Source: Pterobdella sp. o SKG-2022
Lineage: Eukaryota; Annelida; Clitellata; Hirudinida; Piscicolidae
Length of the DNA: 64,000 nucleotides
Assembly: GCA_964035795.1 (NCBI GenBank)
Contig: OZ038322.1
Location: forward strand, 19,198,674-19,262,673
Reading direction: 5' to 3'
Both the position numbers and the translations under genes were made by a program. This document shows, piece after piece, positions 1 through 46,865 of this stretch; the stretch's first letter is position 1, and each line of letters starts with the position of its first letter. The notes under the pieces were generated by a model, which saw only the letters and a program-made list of their open reading frames with translations, did no database searches and was not told where the DNA came from.

Positions 1-267
1 TTCCACTGTTTTTATCAATATTAATTGTTCTATGGTCGATAAAATTTCCGCCATCACAAATATTATTTCCGAAATTGATAGTATTCAGACATAAACATCA
101 CCAGTCATAATCTCTTACAAACCTTGAGCGCCTCTGAAGCAATCTTGAATTGATAACTGTGCGCTATAAAAATCTTAATAATAATAATAAATATGTTTTT
201 TACAAAACATACATAAACCGAGGCTAGTTGATATATTGTGAATTTTATGGATGAAACATCCATTCAG

Positions 268-2981
268 GTGCTCAGAAGCTTTGACTCTCTCATTTCTGAC
301 ACCATCACACAAAACCTCATTGAATCGGGCATCGACCTCATTACCAATTCACAAGTTTGTTATAGATTTTTTATATATTTATACATTCGGCACCGAGAAG
401 AGATAGCCTCGAAACTTGTTCTGTAGCAACCTTTAGCAAGAAACCCAAAAAGAGGAAGAAAAGCAATAAATTATGTTGACACTCTAGCGAGAGACACCGA
501 CCTAGAAAGCACTAAAGAAATTGAGAACGCAATGCTGGACAGGGAATCATGGAGAAGCTTCATCACTTTGGCTCGACTTAAAATTCGGCCTAAGTAAGTA
601 GTAAAGTAACCGGGTTCAATCCCGCGTGGGCCGACAATTATACACACAAGGAGTAGCGCCCTCTAAAAATTTTTTTTTTATTACCCTCATGTTCCGCCGT
701 GAAGTTTAGAAACGTACCCTAGCTTCATCATCAGGCTGTTAGTGTTGGTCTTAGGATGTTTCTTTGCATATTAAGAACTCCTAAAAACCTAGCCTGATAA
801 GAGCAGGCTGATGAAACAGTCTGTGTGGGATTCTCCAAAAAAATTATTTTGAAACAAGATAAAATTAGTAAGCCCAAAGGATTACTGGAGGATAGGGAAG
901 GGTCGTTTAGATTTTTACCCTGAAAGGGTAGCAGCCTCACCAACTAGCAAGCCTAAACGCTAGGGTGTAGATGCCTTTTAATGTCATGCCTTGGACAGGT
1001 GCATTTTAATGTCATGCCCAGGACCATCCTGTGAAACATCTGTTGAGCTAACGAAACCCCAATATAGGGCGAAAGTCGATTTAAAGAAGAAAAAAAATAA
1101 ACTAAAATAAGTCAACTCTGAAATTAATTTTCTCGTTTTGAAAGGTTTGTTCTTTAAAAATTTTTTCAATATTATATTCAGGTTCAAAAGGTCGAGAAGG
1201 TCAGTAATGATGGCAAGTTATTGAAGGTGCATGTAGACAATGGTACTGTGCTTGGAGACGTCGACAAACTCATTTGGGCCGTTGGCAGAGTGCCAAACAT
1301 CGACATTGGTCTTGAGAACGTGGTATTTATCAATTTATTAATGTTTTAATCATAGCTATGTATATATCGAAACGGGCGTGGGGATGAAACTTTTAGGTAT
1401 TTTATTATTATCTATATTAAATTATACTATTCTACGCGTTCCAGTAATTGGAACACCAGTCGGCTAGTTATTTTGATATGAACCACTTAAATTGTGATTA
1501 AATCCAACTTCTTTATTTGCAACAAAAATTTTATAAGACTCTCATTGAGAGCTAAGACCAGCTTCTAAACTTGAAAATCGAAAGTCAAATGCGTCGTTAT
1601 CTTTTAGAATAGATATAACTAAAACGCCACCTTTCAAAAAAGTTTTTATCATCACATACACTTTTGACAGGGAGTAAAGTTAGACAAAAGAGGTTACATA
1701 GAAGTTGATGCCTTCCAGAACACATCGGCCAAAAACATATATGCTCTTGGTGATGTTTGTGGCAAGTTTCTTCTAACTCCAGGTAGTTAGAGGCATGTTT
1801 ATATGGTTATTTAAGACTGAAGTTTGACTGGTTTTGTGTTGTATATATTTCCATCAATTATTTAACAAAATAATGTGTTTTATATTTTAGTTCATTTAAG
1901 AAGTCTTTTTATATTTCAAATACTTTTTCAATTTCTAATCAAATTTTTTCTCAAACATTACCTCTAGTTGCGATTGCCGCAGCCAGACGTCTTTCTCACA
2001 GACTTTTTAACAACCAGACCGACCTCAAGTTAGATTATAACAACATACCATCTGTCATCTTCTCACACCCGCCTTCTGGCTCTGTCGGTTTGTCTCAAGG
2101 TTAGCGGTTGTGTGTTTTCATAGAATTAAGAATATTTACTAACTTCATATTAACTCATAGCACCATCATTAATCAACATAGAAATAATACTAAATAAATA
2201 TGATATATCACAGCTGAAGCAGAAGTGATATACGGAGCATCAAATATAAAGACCTACACCTCCTCGTTCGTCCCTCTGCATTACTCCATCTTGACCCATA
2301 AGCAAAAGTGCCATTATAAGCTTATCTGTCTCTTGCCCAACAAAAAAGTTAACCCTCACATTTATTTTAATGTGCTATATGTAAAAATTTTCAAGTTCTG
2401 AGTTATATCTCAGATGCCTTTGAGAGAGAGTTTGAAGACAAACATTGATTATTATTCATATTATCACTTCGAAGAATACTAAAAGGCATCTGAGATATAA
2501 CTCAGTACTTTGAAATTTTTACATATAGAACATTAAATGGTTCATTAAAAGATGGCCAACTCCCAACAGATCCTGGGCCTGCACGTGGTGGGTGAATCAT
2601 CAGATGAGATCTTGCAGGGATTTGCAGTGGCCATCAAGATGGGTGCTTGCAAGGTTTGTTGGCTCTTGTTTTGTACTTCATTATATTACCATCATTATTT
2701 AATAAGTTTCAAATGCTGTTTTGGTTTTTTTGTTCAGAAGTGTAAAAATTTCGGTTATATTATAACTTCTATCTTCATATCGGATGAGCGAAATTAAACG
2801 ATTGTTATTTTATCAGATAATTTTTTTAAAAGCTATATATTTTAAATAATGAATAAAATCTATTATAATCCTAAAAAATATAAACTAATAAAAGTTGTGT
2901 TAATTCCAATCGAAGGCTCACTTTGACGACACTGTAGCCATCCACCCTACATCTGCCGAAGAGCTCGTCACTCTCAGATGA
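268..2981 (+). CDS. GSR: Glutathione reductase, C-terminal part (7 exons, 5' partial)
   Basis: NADPH-dependent flavoenzyme that reduces oxidised glutathione; in animals it acts in cytosol and mitochondria. Exons seen: 268-354, 1182-1319, 1671-1782, 1968-2099, 2214-2347, 2552-2653, 2916-2981, all GT-AG and phase-consistent. The reading frame gives, in order, VLRSFDS (NADPH-domain edge), [10 protein letters not shown], the second FAD-binding motif [36 protein letters not shown] (dimer-domain start), and the C-terminal [12 protein letters not shown]. This last stretch carries the catalytic His-Glu pair of the family. The protein ends right after TLR, as glutathione reductases do, with no Cys-Sec extension, so thioredoxin reductase is unlikely. 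The FAD-binding N-terminus with the CVNVGC disulfide lies upstream of the window. The stop (2979-2981) faces the PDHB stop, about 850 bp away. Introns 1 and 5 hold a retroelement fragment and a hairpin element. Confidence 0.93.
442..597 (+). mobile_element. 3' end of a non-LTR retrotransposon ORF (relic)
   Basis: A short open frame in GSR intron 1 ends at TAA 595-597. It reads [15 protein letters not shown], then a stretch ending [18 protein letters not shown]. This RGR...Y.D.L..D.....L...M.DR..WR pattern is the usual C-terminus of non-LTR reverse-transcriptase polyproteins (seen in sequence; family assignment from general knowledge). Only about 50 codons remain, so it is a 5'-truncated copy. 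The stop lies directly beside the 3' half of a tRNA-like repeat (606-635). Confidence 0.6.
603..635 (+). repeat. tRNA-like SINE fragment (3' half only)
   Basis: This contains the B-box-like GGTTCAATCCC and the 3' acceptor strand GGGCCGAC shared with the fuller tRNA-like copies at 22622, 26171 (minus) and 60507. The 5' half is missing. It directly follows the LINE-like ORF stop, so LINE tail and tRNA-like part may have been one transcript or one chimeric insertion. Confidence 0.5.
2367..2536. repeat. Hairpin / MITE-like inverted repeat in GSR intron 5
   Basis: Two arms of about 54 nt (2367-2420 and 2483-2536) are near-perfect reverse complements around a 62-nt loop. The arms share the core GAGTTATATCTCAGATGCC and its complement, with only a few mismatches. 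The second arm ends about 15 nt before the splice acceptor at 2551, so the folded RNA would lie next to the 3' splice site. No coding capacity. It could be a small MITE or a locally formed palindrome. Confidence 0.75.
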
Positions 2982-3829
2982 GCACATCAAAAGCATCGTG
3001 ACACACCTTTTAAAAAATTTTGAGCTTTATAGTTGAGTAGTATTGTTTATTAATAACAATCATTCTAAATAATTATTTTACTAAAGTTAGTTCCACTCGA
3101 AATACTCATGTCCAAATGAAATATATTTATATGTTAATTTTTTCGGTTTATGTTTTTATTTATCTTTTCACAATTAACTAGCCATTTCAATCAATATTAA
3201 ACTTGATTAGCAATAAAAATTTTATTTTGAAATCATTTGTCATTTGACGATGTTTTTATCAAGATTTAATTAAACATTTTTCCACGCTTTAAGCTTTTTT
3301 GGACTATCTAATACTAATCGAAGTGTTCAGAATTTTTGCTCAGCATTTTGAAAGAATCTTATGGCTCGACGAAAACTCAGTGACTTATATTCATTGTACC
3401 CTTTTGTGTATTTTTACTAAAAATCGAAATTTTTATTTTTTGTACTTGATATTTTTCGTTCTTGATTGTAAACGTTTCTAACCACAAAACTACACTCAAT
3501 CAAAACTAAACCTTCTGACATTTTATTGAAAAATAAAGTAATATCAATTTATTATTGAATTTTTCTTATTTAAGATTTGAACTCAGAAATAAAACATAGA
3601 AAATGATGAGTGAGAAGAATCTATTGGGTTGGTCGTAAAAATGAGAGCCGAGAACACATAAATAGCAGTTTATCAATGATCACCATTAATTATTAATCTC
3701 ATTAGGATTCCTGATAAGTCAGAGTGAGTCAACTTAAACTAAGATTTAAATTTTGAGTTTAATTGAACTTTACATATGAAAATTATTTCGAAACACCGCA
3801 TATTATTAACTAAACAAATCGAAACTCTT
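2982..3829. other. Intergenic/3' UTR gap between convergent GSR and PDHB
   Basis: AT-rich sequence with no exon-like frame. It should hold the 3' UTRs of both convergent genes; AATAAA-like hexamers occur (for example in the AT-rich stretches near 3210 and 3530), but I cannot assign them. A small frame at 3299-3481 has no coding character. Confidence 0.5.
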
Positions 3830-8225
<4,396 letters not shown>

Positions 8226-8335
8226 CGTAACCTTGATTCTATATATAGGTATTTCTTGTTTTTATACTAAAAATAAATCGAGCTTCAAAATTATTTGGTT
8301 CATAGTTAATCCATAATAATATGAAAATATGTCAA

Positions 8336-8432
8336 CAGTCATTTGAAATTATTGAAAAAAAACCAGATTTATGATTTTCATTATTTTTTATTGGTTTAAA
8401 AAAACCAGACTTATGATTTTCATTTACGACCT
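8336..8432. repeat. Two direct copies of a 21-bp motif
   Basis: The motif ACCAGAYTTATGATTTTCATT occurs twice about 47 bp apart, just upstream of the LINE fragment. It may be part of the same insertion or a local duplication. Confidence 0.5.
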
Positions 8433-8464
8433 TCCCTTGGAAGCATGGAAAATGCTTGGTCTGA

Positions 8465-8797
8465 GACGCAACAGTCGTCGACGCTTTTACCAAGTCCCAC
8501 ATTATCGCCAGCTCCATCGAGTCAGGATCTAGCGCAAAATCTGCGGAAATATTAAAAAGCCGCAAATATCAGGGCTTGATGGGCAACATCCATTTTCAAC
8601 CCGTTGCATTCGAGACAACGGGCTGCTGCGGACCTTCAACCAGCAGCTTTGTTGAGGAGTTAGGAAGAAAAGTTACCGAGGCATCAGAGGACCCTTTGGA
8701 GGCAGTATGGTTGTGCCAGAAGATTTCCCTTGCAATTGCCCGCGGCAATGCTACTAGCATTCTTTCCTGTTTCCGTTCTCCTTCCTCTTTCTCTTAA
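8465..8797 (+). mobile_element. C-terminal fragment of a non-LTR retrotransposon reverse transcriptase
   Basis: A 111-codon open frame (a TGA precedes it at 8462-8464, TAA ends it) reads DATVVDAFTKSHIIASS, KSRKYQGL, FQPVAFETTGCCGPS, FVEELGRKV, and LCQKISLAIARGNATSIL. This block order (D.TV.D.....S, RK..KY..L, F.P.A.ETLG..G, F...LGR, QRIS.A.QRGNA) is typical of the region after the RT domain in LINE-type elements of many invertebrates and fish. The frame is open but severed upstream, so it is a dead 5'-truncated copy. Its base composition is clearly less AT-rich than the flanks. It sits between the divergent PDHB and GOLD-protein genes. Confidence 0.8.
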
Positions 8798-9846
8798 GTG
8801 CAGTTTTTTTTTTATATCTCAATTTCCATTTTCACCAATGTATCATTTGTATATTGTTTATATGCTTGTTCACATTGATTCAAAATCTTAGTCTATGATT
8901 TTCATTATTATTGTTTATATTTTTCAGTTTCAACTTTTTATAGTTTTCAAATCAGTTTTGACAGTAGTAAGTTGATTTTGGGTTTTCCGCTTCTCTCATT
9001 TTATGTTTCAGGAAATTTGAGAGTAGTCTTCTTAGCTGGTACAAATTATTTATATTCTATACAATTTTCCAATATTGCCTGCCATGCTTTGATGTCTTGT
9101 TCAGCGCGGGCATTTACCGTTTATGTTTCCATGTAGTTTGAAGAAAAACTTCGGTGTTTGTCTCATCATTGTTCTGTTGAAACCATTCAGCGATCCAACC
9201 ATCTTTTATATTTAAGTGTTTTCAAAGTTTTTCTGTTTATATTTGTTTAGCGGTAAGGAGTTTTTTATCAAAAATATTTTAATTTATAGAATTTTTTGTT
9301 ATTTGTAAAAAATTTAGTTTCAGATATTAATTTTTATACAAACAATAAATATAATTTAATTCTTCCACCAAAACCACTTTTAAACATTTAAAAAATATTA
9401 AATTTAGTTTGAAATGGCTGCTGCAGAGCAAAGTAAATAAATTTATATTAAAGCATTTCATATTTTAAAGATATTTTATCACTTTAAAATGTTTTTTCAA
9501 AAGACTCGTGATTGCTTTCACCAAATATATTTATCTTTATGTGATTAACATAAAGTTCATGTAACTTAATTTGTTTTCACCAAACCCTTTCCATATCTCA
9601 AATTTTTTATTTTCTACTCAAGTTTTTGGCTTGAAATTTAATTGCATTTCAAACCGTTTTTTTTTTTTTACAAATACTTGTTTATACTTTGTTTTCTTCA
9701 GATAATTATTAAATAATCTCATAAATTGATAAGTCTGATTCTTGACAGATGAAGCAGTTGGTTTTCGACCAATGAATGAACTGCTCAACTCTTCTCTCAT
9801 CTCTCATCATATGTCAGTTCTATAATAATTACTGCTACATGTTTAA
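8798..9846. other. Upstream region of the GOLD-domain gene, no firm exon
   Basis: No conserved coding block is visible in about 1 kb. One candidate first exon is an ATG at 9415 in good context (GAAATGGCTGCTGCAGAGCAAA) followed at once by a GTAAAT donor. Its phase does not match the next exon, so I do not include it. I looked here for the acyl-CoA-binding domain expected of ACBD3 and did not find it. Confidence 0.4.
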
Positions 9847-11197
9847 TTCAAAGAACCAATAATTTTTAGAAACATTATCAATATAAATTTTTTCTTTATT
9901 CACTTTTTGAAATTTCAATGGCCAAAAACCAAAATTATCAGCAAAGACCAAGAAAAGCCCAATTTAAATATATCAACAGATCTTCCACTTGACTTCAGAA
10001 CTTCACAAAATATCGACATCTCTTACAATAACAATAGACTTACAAAAGGCAATGTTACAAATGTCAAAAAAACTAACTTCAACAATAATAACAACTACAG
10101 AAGCTACAATAAAAGCCCTACAAGTATTCCTATGAATAATCATACACACAACATAAATGGCAACAAAAATGTGTATAACAATGCACTTTTAAACACTTCT
10201 CTCAAATTCAAAGTTAAAAATCTGTTGGTGGCCAGTGTTGATGAACATAACAAGTAAGTCAACTTCTCAGCTTTTATATGAATAATATTGCTTCAGTAAA
10301 TTTTAATAATATTTCATTAGTTCATTTTATTAATTTTTCCAACTTTAAAAATAGAACAATGTACTAATTTTTTTTCATTATAACAATTTGATTTGAAATA
10401 TATTCTTCAACACAAAGCATTAAACCACACTTCAGAGAACAGTGTGATGTGGAAATGAAAGTTTTCCACAAAGATGCACTAATGAACAATCCTGATAATA
10501 ACATTGCTTATAACAAGGGTGGTAGAATTAGTTATAATGACGAGGATAATGCTTACTACAATTTTGACATTCATAACAATGGTAATAATACATATTTCAA
10601 TGACCCAACTTTGGAAGGTAGTGCTTTAAATTTGTCAAACGACTTCAATGCTTTGTCCCACAATGACAAACATTTGGGCGCTTTCCAAAACGACTATCCC
10701 CATAATAGAAGCATGATAAAGAATAATAACGTGATAGATGATAAAAAACTAAAAGAAAAAGCATTTCCAACTCATAATGATACTAAATCTGACTGTATTT
10801 TTACCACCAATAATTATATAAGTGGCTATGACAATAATACACATGATGATTGTAATATCAATAATGATATAAAAGAAATGAACAGAAAAGATAACCTGTT
10901 TGGAAATATTAATGAACCAATCAATGCTTCTAATGCTTTTTTGAAGATGCATGCTAAAGAAAATCCTCATCAGTATATTAATAACACCAATAGTAATGAT
11001 AAGGGTTGCTCTAATGGTAATATCATTAAAAATGATGACGCATACAAGCCTAATGATAATTACACAAGTCTACCTTCAATTAAGAATGATGAGAGCAAGA
11101 ATATTGGTGATAAACAGGATGATAGAAAGAACAGTTTGATCTTGAATGTTAAGAATGATATGGCAACCATGCCATGCAATAGGACTGCTGCTATACA
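9847..11197 (+). other. Asn-rich low-complexity coding block in the GOLD gene
   Basis: Two consecutive exons (to 10253 and 10436-11197) encode about 365 residues dominated by Asn, Asp, Lys, Ser and Tyr, with AAT and AAC both used. The second is one open exon of 762 nt. Comparable blocks occur in the GPCR (35535-36236) and LRR gene (52793-53828). Confidence 0.7.
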
Positions 11198-14041
11198 GTG
11201 AGTGTGCTCAGGCTTTGAATCTTGTGTGTTTCAATTGTTATTTCAGGTGTTTTTGTGGGTTTTATTCAGGTGTTTTTAGTGAATTATAAAAAAATAGAGA
11301 TAAGATTTTCTGAATTTCTCACGTATATCTGAAATAAACAAAAAGTAATATTTTTAGGAATTTCAAAATACTAATATTTAATAAATAATAATACATTAAT
11401 ACCGTTTTAATGAAAATATGTAATAATTAAAACAATAAAAACGCAAACACAGGGAAGAAATCAAAGAAGCTTTTCTGAAGCAGATCAAGCCCATGCTGGT
11501 GAAGCTGGTAACACTGCAGTACCCGGATGACGTTTATAAGGTGGGTCTTTGAGGCTTCTACTGTTGACTTTTTTTGGAGTTTTTTTCTTTTTTTTTAGTG
11601 GTGTGTTTAAAATCTTGTTATATTTTTTTCGTTTGAGTTATTTTTAAATACGTGGAATAAAGATAAAAACTTGACAATAAAAAAATACTATCGGCAGCAA
11701 AACAAAGCATTGAAGAAAATGGAAGAGAAGCAGATGAAACAACTGCTGAAGAAATGCACTGCCTTCAACGACGACCAATGCAATAGCAATTCATTCGATA
11801 ATGATAACAATTATATTCTGAACAGCAACAAAAGTATCAATAACAACGCAGTAGAAAACTATAGTAACTTCAAAAATATTAATCTTGGTGCAGACCAAGA
11901 AGTGGCAGTGCCTTTTGACTATGGTCTGTGTAGTTCTATATCTTAATAGTTCTTGTTTTCGATAGTTTATTTTTCTAATAAATATTTTCACTTATGTATC
12001 CCCATTACTCATTCATTCGTCTGTTTAATATACCAGTTAATTTTAGTCTTGGAGCATGAATATTCAATAGAGTTGACTCAACCCAAATAACCAAAAAGAT
12101 AATTATAAGCAAATGCCAACTCATGTGCTTTCACATCACCAATCAACAGAAGATTTGCCTGAACTGGAGGAAGTCAAGTTGTGGACCAGGTCATGCTTAC
12201 ATGAATTTAAACAGGTTCTCATCACCGACCCAGAATCCATACTTGAAATTGGGTCGGGTGAAATCGTCACTGTTAGTTTTGCTTTTTTGTTCTTAATGTT
12301 TTAAGCGGATATAATTTATAACGTTTGTATATAATTTAGACGTACTAATCCTAGCTACTGGTGCATGTACAGAGTTTCAATCTAATTAGATATCATTTAT
12401 AAAATACACTGACGTGGTGATTGTTAAAAACTATTTGAATTAAACACTTATTAACACTAATGGCAGTTAGCAACGTTTTTAAGCTTATTGTAAGGTCAAC
12501 AAACACAAAGTATTTATTTCGTCTTTAAGTTTGTATACTTGATAATGTGATTTCAACTTACGAAAAGCTTCGTGTTATTATTCAATAAATGAAATTGTTT
12601 GATTCAAATCGTTTTTGTTTATTAGGCTAGTTTAGTTAATCAGGGATGATTGTTATTACTTCATACTCAGGTGAGAGTACCTACCCATCACTTGGGCAGC
12701 ACCATGTTTTGGGAATTCGCTACAGACTTCTATGACATAGGCTTTGCACTGTATTTTGAATGGCATGTCGAAAAAAACTGTGACGACGACAATGAAGATG
12801 GTACAGCTAATGGTGTTGCTAATAATTCTAATCGCTGTTTGCGTCATCGGTATGAAGAGGAGGAGGAAGAAGAAGAGGAGCCATATAACGAGGCTGATGA
12901 TAACTACATTGAACTAGGTTTGTAGGTTAAATCGAGTTTAATTCAACTTAAATAGCATCGAAGTAATCTATTTAACTTTTGAAAGCGTGAACGTAAAGCT
13001 TGGATGATTACACCAAAAATAAAAAAAACGGTATACGAATATAATACAGAGATTTTAGTACATTACAACTTGGTAGATTAATATGAAAAAATTAAATTCA
13101 ATATACACGGTATTTCAGAGTTTTAGCCTAAAGTTTATTTAAAACTTTGCCAGAAAAAATATAAGTCATGGCGTAGTCAAAAGTTAATCCCAGACTGTAA
13201 TGTTGAATTAAAAGATTAAAGATAAGATTACAACGAATTTGAAATAGAATGCGAACGAAATAACTTGACGAATAAGCTCACCGTTATAATCTCAATTGAT
13301 AAGAACAGAAGAATGACTAAATAATATAAACACGATAGGTGACCATTCAGCCACTTCAATGTCTAGGCCATTATCAAGGCGCTCAAAAAAGAAAGGGAAG
13401 AACTGTGATTATGGCAAGGATAGTGATTGTGAGGATGATGACGATGAAGAGGAGCTGGAAAATGATAATCATCCCGTTGAAGAAGTTGATATTTTTTTTC
13501 TTTTCAATATAAATGATCATATGGACACATTGCTTATAACTTGGCAAAAGCTTTCAAATATTATTAACGAATCAGTTCACAAGTTTTCAAATGTACATCG
13601 GTTTGGTCATTAATGGGGAGAGATTTTTTGTTAGTGTAAAAAAAGGTTTAAAATCCATCTATCTATATCTATCATATTCAAACTCACACACACAACCATT
13701 TAAATGTACTGCAACGATGACTAAATGACATGAAGATCGTGAGCTTGTCCAGAGTGAACAGTCACGAGGAGGTGCAGTGTGGGTGTCATGGCTATGATAA
13801 TATCAAGGGCGTCTACCTCTTCAAGTTTGATAACTCCTTCTCTCTTCTCAGGTCTGTGTTAATGGTTATATTTTCTATAGATATCTAATAGTCTTATGAC
13901 CTTTACTATGCTTGTTGGAAATTTTTCAAATTTTTAATGCTAGTTTAAATTTGAGATTTCATCTTTTGGGTATTTATTGAGAGAACAACCACTCGCAGAT
14001 CAAAAAAGGTTTATTACAGGGTCGTGTGTACGCAAGCTTGA
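9847..14041 (+). CDS. ACBD3/GCP60-like GOLD-domain protein with Asn-rich insert (5' end unresolved)
   Basis: The C-terminus is clearly homologous to animal ACBD3 (GCP60), a Golgi protein that binds giantin and PI4K beta through its GOLD domain. Exons in phase: about 9870-10253 (start uncertain), 10436-11197, 11453-11540, 11698-11923, 12099-12271, 12671-12917, 13351-13484, 13736-13851, 13999-14041 (stop TGA). The GOLD core reads [31 protein letters not shown], then an acidic stretch, then [23 protein letters not shown], matching the family's end. Upstream, [10 protein letters not shown] and [15 protein letters not shown] correspond to the Q-rich/helical region of ACBD3. The two first exons (about 115 and 250 codons) are Asn/Asp-rich low complexity. 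No acyl-CoA-binding domain was found in the window. The open frame begins after a TAA at 9844-9846, has no early ATG and therefore starts by splicing. Identity of the GOLD part is strong; the N-terminus is open. Confidence 0.85.
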
Positions 14042-15998
14042 CCTTTGCTGTCACACTTCTTCTTTGATATAATTAATTTTTTTTTAATCATTTAATGGCA
14101 GGTCTTTGTAATATTTGCTACGTATCATTCGAAAACCATTTGCAGTTTTTTCTGGTCTTTTCAACATTTTCGTTTCTCTTATCATGGAATATTTGAAAAA
14201 TTTGAATCTTTCTTGCAGTGGTTGATGCCACATTTTGAGGATGCTTCAGACTTTGAGTGGTTTTCCATTGAAACTTATGACTTTTGCTATAATGTTGACA
14301 GTGTTACTTTCTAGATCATCAGTAGTTTAGGGAACATTTTAAATTAGTTTCTTGCCGCAGATTATCCAACATAATCATCAGTTTGACCAATGTTTGTTTG
14401 TATTGTGAGTTTGAAGCTCAAACTTTTTGAAACTATTTCAAAATATTTAACGTTAGTGTGGGTTAGCATATTAACTTGTCTGATTCGCAAAAATTATCAA
14501 GTTATATTGGTAAAACATTCTTTACCATTTTTTATATACTAGACCTATCTTATCTTATATCTCTTATTATAATCCTGCAGAATTGTTTCAGTCTTTAAGT
14601 TATCAAATATGTTTTTTATCTTTATTTTGTCTCATCAAAATGAGTTTATTGTCAAAAATACCCTCTACAAAATGATATTACCCATCACTTCTTGTCATTG
14701 TTATATACATTTTGCAATTTTTATTCTACTGGCTACACTAGCATTATGTTTAGTCTTTTATCAAATATAGTATTCTCTCTCTTTCATTTCTATTTATATA
14801 CATTTATAACTATCTTCTTTTGCATTCAGTTTAAAATCAACGTTAATATAGCTCTCATAGTTTAGATTCATCGTTTGTTTTACGTTAAATTCTTTCCAAT
14901 AAAGTCACCAATCGTTGTTTTGTATGAGCACGTAATGATCAAAGTGCCAAACCATACCACAGAGATTCAATCCTAGTCTCATAAATTTCTTGTATCGCTA
15001 GCTTTAAGAAGTTTGAGTCAATAAAAACGTGTGTTGACACTGAGTCAAACATCACATAGACAGTCGAAGTTTTTGTTAACAGAAAAGGGATGGTTATTGA
15101 ATAAAAGACGTAGTTATATTTGTTTGGTTAAATCCAAATATTACGTCTATTTGATTATCTTTCCAATATTTTATTGCTGTTACACTGTCTGAAATGTGAT
15201 TTTTTCGTGTTTTTTCAACATGCCATAAACTGGTATGTATTTTGGTGTTTTAGCCAAGAATAAAATAACTGTTTCCAGACATGAATTTGTTTTTTATAAT
15301 GCGTTCGTCAAATTGAGATTTCTACAAAGGATATAGACGTTCAAATAAATGCTAATATGACTGAAGAGCCGAAAAATTGAAAACTTCAGATTTTAACAAA
15401 CAAAACTTGAACTTTGGGTTCAATTTCCTATAATCGTTTCATGCCCTAGTTTTCACAATGGTTCTTCTTGCCTGATTGATATAGACTCACCTAATTTAAT
15501 GGTTTATTTATAAAATGTAATGGATTTTTGAAAAGTTTATTAAAACGTGAGTTATGATTTTCTATGGCTTCCATTTATTATATACCCAGCTGTTCCGACG
15601 CATATCCAGATAGTTCTTTCAATAATAAGTGTTATTTCCTTGGAAAAAGCTTTTTCTTCTAAAATAGTTATTCAAAATTCTCTAAAAAAATTTTTTGAAA
15701 ATGAAGGATGACGAAACTTTTTTAAAATTGTGAAAATGGCAGTGACTATAATTAGTACTAGTATGAAATTCTTGGTTAAAAAGTCGTTTTGAAAACGATA
15801 AAGGATAAACGCATATGGCTCTATATTGGATTATCCGAAACAGTGAAAGCATTGAAAAAATAGAAACAATTCAAGAAGTTTTTTTTTATTTGCCATTTTT
15901 TAGTGCTTTTTCGATAAAATTTCATGTGAAAAGATCAAAAAATTCAACATAGTTTTTTCTTTCTAATTTAAATTAAAAAATGATTTATTTCAAGTTTC
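14042..15998. other. Gap between convergent GOLD gene and GPCR 3' end
   Basis: About 2 kb of AT-rich sequence without exon-like frames or repeats that I can name. It should hold the 3' UTR of the GOLD-domain gene and possibly that of the minus-strand gene. Confidence 0.4.
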
Positions 15999-46576
<30,578 letters not shown>

Positions 46577-46639
46577 TAATGTGTATACTTATTTGCATAC
46601 TGATTAAACGGCTAAACGCAGACATACATGTAGTTATAT

Positions 46640-46865
46640 GTGTTTGTTTATTTTTTTTTCTTTGCTTGTTTGTTTTTGTTCGTTTATTTAACAATCGAAC
46701 AAAAAAAATAAAAAAACAATTAAAAAACCGAACGAACAAACGAACATTTAAAGCAAACAAATTGTTCGTTTGTTTGTTTTGTTTGTTTTTTTTTGTTTGT
46801 TTGTTTGTTTTTTTGTTTGTTTGTTTGTTTGTTTGATTGTTCGTTCGTTTGTTTGCTTTTTTTTG
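46640..46865. repeat. (TTTG)n tract with complementary (AACA/CAAA) block, palindromic
   Basis: A CAAAC/GAACA-rich block (46690-46760) is followed by GTTT/GTTC-rich DNA (46761-46860). The two halves can pair into a long imperfect hairpin. Simple-sequence DNA beside the Cys-rich GPCR exon. Confidence 0.7.

Noticed and set aside
10749..11139. Frames opposite to or overlapping the Asn-rich GOLD-gene exon
   Set aside because: Complement and shift products of AAT-rich codons (Ile/Leu/Met-rich), no signal.
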